Shown: positions 57,960-64,000 of the stretch, one piece after another
Layout of the letters: each line of letters starts with the position of its first letter
Numbering within the stretch: the first letter of the stretch is position 1
Translations under genes and position numbers: made by a program
Assembly (NCBI GenBank): GCA_029237695.1
Contig: CM055272.1
Span: 12,450,042-12,514,041 of the forward strand
Direction: 5' to 3'
Origin: Conchocele bisecta
Lineage: Eukaryota; Mollusca; Bivalvia; Lucinida; Thyasiridae
Length of the DNA stretch: 64,000 nt
Notes under the pieces: generated by a model
Seen by the model: the letters and a program-made list of their open reading frames with translations, nothing else
Databases searched by the model: none
Told to the model about the DNA's origin: nothing

Positions 57960-58725
57960 ATTGCACTAGTTGAGGCCTTATAAGGTATACATTGGCAATG
58001 TGATTTATTGCACTAGTTGAGGACATTATAAGTTACACATTCGCAATGAGATTTATTGCACTAGTTGATGCCTTATAAGGTACACATTGGCAATGTGATT
58101 TATTGCACTAGTTGAGGCCGCATAAGGTACACATTGGTTATGTGATGTAATGGACTAGTTGAGGCCTTATTTGGTACACATTGGTAATGTGATTTATTGC
58201 ACTAGTTGAGGCCTTATAAGGTACACATTGGCAATGTGATTTATTGCACTAGTTGAGGTCCTATAAGGTACACATTGGCAATGTGATTTATTGCACTAGT
58301 TGATGCCTTATAAGGTACACATTGGCAATGTGATTTATTGCACTAGTTGAGGCCGCATAAGGTACACATTGGTTATGTGATGTAATGGACTAGTTGAGGC
58401 CTTATTTGGTACACATTGGCAATGTGATTTATTGCACTAGTTGAGGCCTTATAAGGTACACATTGGCAATGTGATTTATTGCACTAGTTGAGGTCCTATA
58501 AGGTACACATTGGCAATGTGATTTATTGCACTTGTTGAGGCCTTATAAGGTAGACATTAGCAATGCGATTTATTGCACTAGTTGAGGACTTATAAGGTAC
58601 ATATTGGGAATGTGATTTATTTCACTAGTTGAGGGCTTATAAGTTACACATTGGCAATGTGATTTATTGCACTAGTTGAGGCCTTATAAGGTACATGTTG
58701 GGAATGTGATGTATTAGACTAGTTG
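57960..58725. repeat. Minisatellite, 47 bp unit with a higher-order pattern
   Basis: About sixteen units contain GTGATTTATTGCACTAGTTG followed by AGGCCTTATAAGGTACACATTGGCAAT. A variant with TGTGATGTAATGGACTAGTT appears near 58140 and again near 58376, about 236 bp (five units) apart, inside otherwise matching five-unit blocks. Confidence 0.88.
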
Positions 58726-59123
58726 ACGGCAGTAACTCAGCAAAGGTCCCGTACCGCCCGTAGCATAATTATGCTATGTACGGTAATGGAGTTACTGCTC
58801 GCAACTATAAATATCCCACTTCACACATATTCCCAATTTGTGTCCCGGGTTATTAGAACAACCAGACCTGTTACGGGTGGTATGTGGGTGGAATAAATTA
58901 CATGGAGCACGGTTGTCCGTCTGTACCGTTGATAATTCGCGAGTTTCATTTTGTTTATTATCTCCTCGTACATGCGGACGAATCGAGCTATTTAAACATT
59001 TTTTGCGTGTTAGAATACGGGAAACAAAAATGGCGTCTGCTCTTGTTTCATATTTTATCTTCAATCTCAATAAAAATATGGTTATGCAATACTGATATGT
59101 GGCTCTGATTGGAGAAATTAGTA
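58726..59123. mobile_element. Small hairpin plus single-copy relative of the 5.3 kb minisatellite
   Basis: A hairpin at 58733-58798 pairs GGCAGTAACTC with GAGTTACTGC. From about 58845 to 58990 the sequence (AATAAATTACATGGAGCACG, TTATCTCCTCGTACATGCGG) corresponds to the hairpin that starts the minisatellite at 5260, here without tandem expansion. Confidence 0.55.
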
Positions 59124-59337
59124 CAGTAAAACGTCGCTAAACCGAACACACAGACAGTCTGTGTAGCCTTAATTTTATGGGTTTCCGTAGTGTATATTTA
59201 TGATGATAATGCCTGGTTAAGTTCGCAAAGTACAGCCGCATACCTGGGCATAGTCATATGTCTGATTTACAGTGGGACATCTCTAAACCGGACACCCTGG
59301 GACCTCCCAGGGTGTCCGGTTTACAGAGGTCCCACTG
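59124..59337. mobile_element. Family C pogo-like MITE, long composite, copy 9
   Basis: CAGTAAAACGTCGCTAAACC, the family C body (TGATAATGCCTGGTTAAGTT) and the terminal short hairpin ending GAGGTCCCACTG, with TA flanks. Confidence 0.66.
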
Positions 59338-59524
59338 TATTATGGATTTTGCGACCAGTGTAGATCCATCAATGTAACACCTATCATGCTTCTACATGTA
59401 ACAAGCAATATCGGCCATGTAGGCTACAGGAGTGTGCTATTTGATCAGGAGCTACACTGGTCACACATCCCATAGGCGTCAGTTCTCCAGTCACAGCCAC
59501 AGATTATCAGTACCAATACCAATG

Positions 59525-59586
59525 TCAGGGTGTGGAATCACGTGGTTTCCGAACCCACATCACGCCGTTCGTGATCCCACACCCTG
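59525..59586. mobile_element. Family K mini-copy immediately upstream of a lectin exon
   Basis: Just the two termini remain: AGGGTGTGGAATCACGTGG..TTTCCGAAC and CGTGATCCCACACCCT, 62 bp in all. It ends about 20 bp before the splice acceptor of the next exon. Confidence 0.65.
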
Positions 59587-59606
59587 AATCCTCAAAATTT
59601 ATGCAG

Positions 59607-59737
59607 AAACTGGCGCAATGAGCCGGATAACTACGACGGTTACCAGAACTGTATGGCCATCAACGAGTTCGGCTTGTTCAGCGACGAGTACTGTGCCAGC
59701 AAACTCGGCTTCATCTGCAAGTATCCGTTACAGACAG
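59607..59737 (+). CDS. C-type lectin domain exon (C-terminal half of a CTLD)
   Basis: Acceptor TTTATGCAG|AA (phase 2) and donor CAGACAG|GTAAG (phase 1). The 43 whole codons encode the second half of a C-type lectin fold: NWRNEPDNYDGYQNC near the start, GLFSDEYC and a final FIC. The EPD replaces the usual EPN or QPD sugar-site motif, and FSD stands where WND is expected, so classical Ca2+/sugar binding is uncertain. The N-terminal half of this domain must be encoded upstream, but I could not find it in the 4 kb to the receptor gene. It joins in frame to the exon at 62108. It is likely a secreted or membrane multi-CTLD protein. Confidence 0.85.
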
Positions 59738-59779
59738 GTAAGCATCTAGCACTGTAGCCTGTATATTTATTACTGAACA

Positions 59780-60084
59780 GTAGCCTATTTCACCAACATT
59801 GCAAAGTATACTTTTCTAGCAAAGTATACTTTGAGGGAGAAATTTTCAATTTTAGGATAAATTTATTAATTTTTATTATACTGAATTTATTACATTATCA
59901 CAGCCATTTTGGCTGTGATAACGTAATAAATTCAGTATAATAATTCTGCATACTTTTAATCATCAACTATTTGCAGTCATTAGTTCTATATGAAATAATG
60001 CATTTCACAAACAATAAATGATTACTCCCTCAAAGTATACTTTGCTAGAAAAGTATACTTTGCAATGTTGGTGAAATAGGCTAC
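59780..60084. mobile_element. Family A foldback element, copy 7 (in lectin intron)
   Basis: The best preserved copy: GTAGCCTATTTCACCAACAT to ATGTTGGTGAAATAGGCTAC. The flanks CA and TG extend the palindrome to CAGTAGCC..GGCTACTG. Confidence 0.82.
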
Positions 60085-60107
60085 TGGACACATTGTCTGT
60101 TCATCTA

Positions 60108-60332
60108 CAGTGGACCTCTCTAAACGGACTCCCTCCGGAGTCTAATTTAGATGGGTTTCAATGTAATTTATGTCATTGTCGTGTCTGTTCATAACAGAAA
60201 ATGACAAACATTGGCCATCGAGTGCTTAATTACAGTGGAACCTTTCTAAACCAGACACCATTACAGCGGAACCTCTCTAAACCGGACACCCTGGGGACCT
60301 CCCAGGGTGTCCGGTTTGGAGAGGTTGCACTG
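60108..60332. mobile_element. Family C pogo-like MITE, copy 10 (nested set)
   Basis: Three family C left ends follow one another (60108, about 60235, about 60265) before the GTTGCACTG end. This indicates repeated insertion of family C into its own kind. Confidence 0.6.
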
Positions 60333-60495
60333 TATCTTATACGGAACTCCGTGTAAACTTCTATTGATCCTCAATTGATATAATCGCTATTGTAATAGTA
60401 GGTATCGTGTGTATTGCAGGTATATGCATTCCGGGTATACAGTAGCAGTACAATGTACATGATGTATGTTCTATGGTGTAATGCCATCATTGATA

Positions 60496-60781
60496 CAGTG
60501 CAACCTCTCTACAACTTGGCTGTTGTAGAGAGGTGGCTGTTGTCGGGAGGTTAATGCTGAATTAAATGTTGTCGTCCGCTGTTTATTTATTTTCTTCGAT
60601 AAAACTCATCAAAAACATGTTTTGACAACATTTTAAGGCAAAGCAACAGCAGACGACAATTTTCTTCCTCAGCAGTCTAAGGGTTAGATACAGATGAAAT
60701 CATCAATTTAGGATATAAAATAGTGGCTGTTATAGAGAGGATGTTGTTGTAGAGAGGTGGCCGTTCGGGGAGGTGCGACTG
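60496..60781. mobile_element. Family D pogo-like MITE, copy 6 (internal deletion)
   Basis: CAGTGCAACCTCTCTACAAC to CGGGGAGGTGCGACTG with TA flanks. The central palindrome is reduced to GTTTTGACAACATTTTAAGG. Confidence 0.62.
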
Positions 60782-61026
60782 TATGTGGTTCCTAGCAACA
60801 ATATAATTATGCAAACAATACACATGTAATTAAAACATACAGTGGCACACATGCGATCAGCATGTTGATATGATAGTGTATTACACTTTTTAGACATGTA
60901 GACAAACATTGTAGTCATTCTATTGTCGATGTATTTATAATCAAGACTTCGAACTTTGTGCGACTCAATGTCACCTTTACCAGTTCGAGAAGGACATGTA
61001 ATGTATTTCCTATTTCTCATACAATC

Positions 61027-61288
61027 CCATTATTCCTAGTGCCTACACAGACCTACACAGAAAACTCTCAAGGATTCTTGAAATCCCGATCTGGTTTATT
61101 CAGTTTAGTTTTGAGAATTTAGTGAAAGCGCGATACGAACTCGCGTCCGACCTAACGTAGTCGGGTGACTTGTGTCAGGTTTTCGGGCTGGCATGGTACG
61201 GCTTCTGCGTGTAAAATGCTGATTATGTGTCGGTGTTATTAGGCGCAGGTGAGCCTTAGCTCTGTGTAGGCACAAGGAATAATGGTAT
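61027..61288. mobile_element. Foldback element enclosing a tRNA-like box B
   Basis: The ends ATTATTCCTAGTGCCTACAC and GTGTAGGCACAAGGAATAAT are complementary. On the minus strand the interior has GCGAGTTCGTATCGCG, which looks like a tRNA T-arm with a pol III box B. This suggests a tRNA-derived SINE relic captured in a foldback. No complete tRNA cloverleaf could be drawn. Confidence 0.5.
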
Positions 61289-61507
61289 TTTATCAAAAAT
61301 AGAAAATATATTACTTCTTGAAACTGGTGATGGTGAAATTGAGGCACACGGAGTGAAAAGCCTTGATTATAATACATTGATGATAGAAAGACTATCCTTT
61401 TTGAAAACATGTCTAAACAAGTATAATAATACACTATCCTATCAACATGCCGATCGCATGTGCAGTGGCACACACATATCCTGGAAACAGGTCTTCAAGT
61501 TATTATT

Positions 61508-61800
61508 ATCAATATATATATATCGATGGTCTATTAACATAAGGTCATAACTGCTATGCTAAAGCATAGCACTTACGACCTTATGTTACTAGACCATCGA
61601 TATATATATATATATTATACATTATGTGGCCAGTTTCATACTTGTTGTCAACAGTGCACGACTTAGTTGTTGCTAATCTACCAGACTATAAAGCTCTTAC
61701 TCGTACCATATCGATGGTCTAGTAACATAAGGTCGTAAATGCTATGTTTTAGCATAGCAGTTACGACTTTATATTACTAGACCATCGATATAAGGCTATT
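61508..61800. repeat. Two related hairpins sharing one sequence
   Basis: At 61508-61615 and 61706-61796, arms of ATATCGATGGTCTA(T/G)TAACA followed by TAAGGTC pair with their complements around a ..GCTATG(C/T)T(A/T)AGCATAGC turn. Two copies 200 bp apart in the lectin intron, probably one young foldback family. Confidence 0.7.
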
Positions 61801-61825
61801 ACATGTGTTTGACTTGCAAGTGTTT

Positions 61826-62083
61826 ATTAATTCGTTCCCACGAAATAACAATTCGTACCTCAATTTAACAATTCGTACCCACGAATTAACGATTCATTCC
61901 CTCAATTTAACAATTCGTTCCCACGAAATAACAATTCGTTCCCACGGGAACGAATTGTTAGTTCGTGTGAACGAATTGTTATATCGTGGTAACGAATTGT
62001 TATTTCGAGGGAACGAATTGTTAAATTGAGGGAACGAATTCTTATTACTAAAAAAAAATCCATGTCCCTGCGGGACTCCGTAG
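61826..62083. mobile_element. Family I element, copy 4, abutting a lectin exon
   Basis: 21 bp CAATTCGTTCCCACGAAATAA-type units face complementary GAACGAATTGTTATTTCGAGG units. It ends CCCTGCGGGACTCCGTA at 62083, 24 bp before the acceptor of the exon at 62108. Confidence 0.7.
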
Positions 62084-62107
62084 TCTATAGCGTTACAACA
62101 CACACAG

Positions 62108-62283
62108 GTAACTTGTGTCGAACGACGAGCGGCTGGCTACAGACGAAAACATCCTGTTACTACATGAGCCAGCTACTGAACGCCTCCCAGCACCTGTCGT
62201 GGGCCGCCGCGAAACAGTACTGTACCGGTCTCGTCCCAGGACAGCGCGCCCAACTCATGTCGCTCACGAACACATACGATATG
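62108..62283 (+). CDS. C-type lectin domain exon (N-terminal half of the next CTLD)
   Basis: Acceptor CAACACACACAG|GT (phase 1), compatible with the exon at 59607-59737; the joined codon is Gly. After a linker with one Cys come GWL..KTSCYYMS and LSWAAAKQYC..AQLMSLTN, the standard first half of a C-type lectin domain, with an Asn-Ala-Ser glycosylation site. The donor is placed at TATG|GTAAAA. The frame stays open to 62313, so a slightly later end is possible. The C-terminal half is not found in the remaining 1.7 kb and should lie beyond the window. Function is inferred as pattern or glycan recognition. Confidence 0.82.
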
Positions 62284-62811
62284 GTAAAAACGGATATAGC
62301 GAAGATTTGTTGAAGGTTCCCAAATGAAACCGATTGGAAAATGTTATATACTAATCTACCTACAATACCTACAGGGCGGATCTGGAGTTTACATAGCTCA
62401 CAACAGTTTACCACCAGTTGGAGTCTGAATTTAAATGCCGTAAGACACAGGAAAGTGCATTTCTGGACATCTCCCCGGACCCCCTCCCCTAGCATATTCA
62501 CTCCACTCTGTGGAGTTTGAAAATAGGACAACCACCCTCTCCCCAAATGCTGGATAAGAGGCCGGTTGTAGTATGACGAAATATTTAAAGGCGGGGTATA
62601 TGGGTTGCTAAGAAGATATATAAAAAGTAATAATCTTAAATTTTGTGAATACATGAGTTTTCTTGTAGTAGTTAACGTGGGTCAATATATTCAGAAATAA
62701 AAATATAAAATCTATATATATGCTGCAGATCATATATATAAGCTATATATATGCTGCAGATTGAGAAAACAGTATAACACTAAACAATAACCCTTCGTAT
62801 GCACCGGATCC
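62284..62811. other. Intron sequence with a reversed hAT-like MITE fragment
   Basis: 62374-62560 (GGGCGGATCTGGAGTTTACA, CAGGAAAGTGCATTTC) is the reverse-complement relative of the element at 21471, without clean ends. (TATA)n and TATGCTGCAGAT repeats lie at 62712-62762; an inverted match of the latter occurs at 63984-64000. Confidence 0.45.
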
Positions 62812-62825
62812 CGAAGGATGCAAGA

Positions 62826-63309
62826 GTGAGTGAGTGAGTGAATAGGGTTTGACGTCCGCTTTTCTGACATAGAGGTACAAGCCTCAGGGAGTCTACACGC
62901 AGACGGGTCAACGGGGTCGAGTCCCATATCCACCTGTCCAAGGGGGGTAAATCCCAACTTCAGAACTCAATATTTACAATCAAAATATATATTCAGTCCT
63001 GAAATTAGAACAACCTGATCTGGTGCCAGGCCCTCGCCACACCAGCATCATTTATCCCATCCCCTAAAAGTAATAGGATTAGCGCTAATCTTACTTTTAT
63101 ATATGGGGCATAGCCCGACTCAACTCTCACATACAAGAAAGCCAAAAATGTACATGAGGGCCAAATCCGGTATAGTGGGTTCCGGAAAGTATGAACCCAA
63201 TCGTTAAGCCAGTTTAGTCGCCTTTTACGACAAGCAATGGCTACTGCAGCACTATTCTCAGGATCAGTTGATCCCGCCCCGGTGCCTGCACGGGGCGAAG
63301 GATGCAAGA
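62826..63309 (-). mobile_element. SINE-like retroposon with (TCAC)n tail, in the Penelope fragment
   Basis: It is flanked by the 14 bp direct repeat CGAAGGATGCAAGA (62812-62825 and 63296-63309), a target-site duplication. On the minus strand it runs from a GTGCAGGCACCGGGGCGG head through CTTGTCGTAAAAGGCGACTA, a core resembling conserved domains of invertebrate SINEs, to a (TCAC)n tail. It shares its middle with the SINE at 22390-22804. Confidence 0.72.
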
Positions 63310-63983
63310 ACGAGAAAATAAGTATATGGTATGGAAAACAAAATCGTTCAACAGTGCTAATAGAAATGGAAAATGGAAAAAAATGAAATCCCAAGCGCTT
63401 TCGGCTGTTAGGCCTTCATCAGGGGTGTATAAACGTAAAAAGAAAAAAAACTAAAATCAAATCAATAAAGCAGTAATTAATTAATAGACAACTACACAGT
63501 AAAGTGTTAATCTATTAAATGAAGCATGTGACTGGTAATATATGGATGCTGAACAATGGACTATGTCGCGTCTGTAGAATGGCTGAGCGATATTTAACAT
63601 CGCTATGATTTTTACAGAATGCGATTTGTACCCGGAAGTGGGATGCAACCATGTTCTTCAGTTGTAAGTTAACAGCGCCATGATTAAAATTGCGCTCTGG
63701 TCTAAAACTTTCTGAGTCTGATTGCATTAGTCGTCTTTGTTAATGCCATGGGGGCATTTTGTGTCCAGTCTATTGATCCAGTACTGTTCACGCTTCTTTC
63801 TCGTGTCGTCGTTCCATGACTCATTATGTTCGACCCCCACCAATAACATGTCCTTGAACGTATGTTGTTCCAGAGCGAAGTGTTCTGAAGCTGGTGATCT
63901 GGCAAACTTGCGCGTTTTCCAGTCTGATCGATGTAAGTTTATACGCAGACTGACCAAAAATGCACTCAGTCTGCGTATAAACT
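63310..63983 (-). mobile_element. Penelope-like retroelement, 3' fragment
   Basis: The minus-strand reading frame down to 63727 ends in a segment typical of the C-terminal GIY-YIG part of Penelope-like elements: NLHRSDWKTRKF, then SEHF, a HTFKDM motif, WNDDTRKKREQYWINRLDT and HGINKDD before the stop. Downstream (63375-63430, minus strand) is CCTAACAGCCGAAAGCGCTT, often seen in such elements' 3' regions. The reverse transcriptase part is missing: similarity stops at an 18 bp inverted repeat (63936-63953 / 63966-63983). Confidence 0.7.
63727..63950 (-). pseudogene. Penelope-like ORF remnant, C-terminal endonuclease portion
   Basis: About 75 codons remain, truncated at the N-terminal side. In complete elements this region follows the reverse transcriptase and ends the GIY-YIG endonuclease. 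The visible C-terminal pattern (charged W-I-x-R-L-x-T-x-x-P-x-G-I-N) supports the family call. No start codon of its own is expected. It is non-functional as it stands. Confidence 0.65.
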
Positions 63984-64000
63984 ATGATCTGCAGCATATA

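Noticed and set aside
61120..61160. A tRNA gene around the GCGAGTTCGTATCGCG motif (minus strand)
   Set aside because: Only a T-arm/box B is convincing; acceptor stem and anticodon arm cannot be formed, so a SINE relic is more likely.

Overview
The window is animal nuclear DNA, not prokaryotic: it has GT..AG-split genes, kilobase introns, AT-rich intergenic DNA and a dense population of foldback (MITE-like) transposons. Molluscan/lophotrochozoan-style SINEs (one with a GTGA-rich tail, one with a CAAA tail), a Penelope-like element fragment and a single divergent rhodopsin-family receptor make a lophotrochozoan, probably a mollusc, the best guess (inference).

Layout. (1) 1-31.6 kb: no host gene recognised. 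It is filled with at least a dozen families of short palindromic elements (called A to M below), a 55-57 bp minisatellite at 5.26-6.58 kb, a near-identical 0.39 kb tandem duplication at 19.4-20.2 kb, a hAT-like MITE and a SINE. (2) 31,882-55,286 (+): a five-exon gene for a 382-residue class A G-protein-coupled receptor. The coding exons are 31882-32155, 36711-36932, 45989-46128, 53676-53875 and 54974-55286. Intron phases are 1, 1, 0, 2, all junctions are GT..AG, and the joined length (1149 nt) is an exact multiple of three ending in TAA. (3) About 55.3-59.5 kb: foldback elements and a 47 bp satellite. (4) 59,607-62,283 (+): two exons of a multi-C-type-lectin-domain gene that join in frame (phase 1) and continue beyond the window. 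(5) 62.7-64.0 kb: a Penelope-like element fragment on the minus strand, interrupted by a SINE flanked by a 14 bp target-site duplication.

The most unusual feature lies inside the receptor gene. The 3' end of exon 2 plus its splice donor has been amplified into about 5.4 kb of 63 bp repeats filling the start of intron 2. Independently, the 3' end of exon 3 plus its donor has been amplified into about 5.7 kb of 63 bp repeats filling the start of intron 3. A single degenerate copy of the exon 1 end plus donor sits about 100 bp into intron 1. So three of the four coding-exon donors of one gene have been duplicated downstream, two into satellites of the same period. Each unit carries a donor-like site, and array A units also carry an acceptor-like site bracketing a 37 nt pseudo-exon. 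I call these splice-junction satellites. They are the best candidate here for something undescribed, either as a mutational process (intron growth by tandem duplication of exon ends) or as a splicing-regulatory arrangement.

The 63 bp period (21 codons) also explains why very long open frames run through these arrays on both strands; they are not genes. Coordinates of repeat copies are read by eye and may be off by a few bases.
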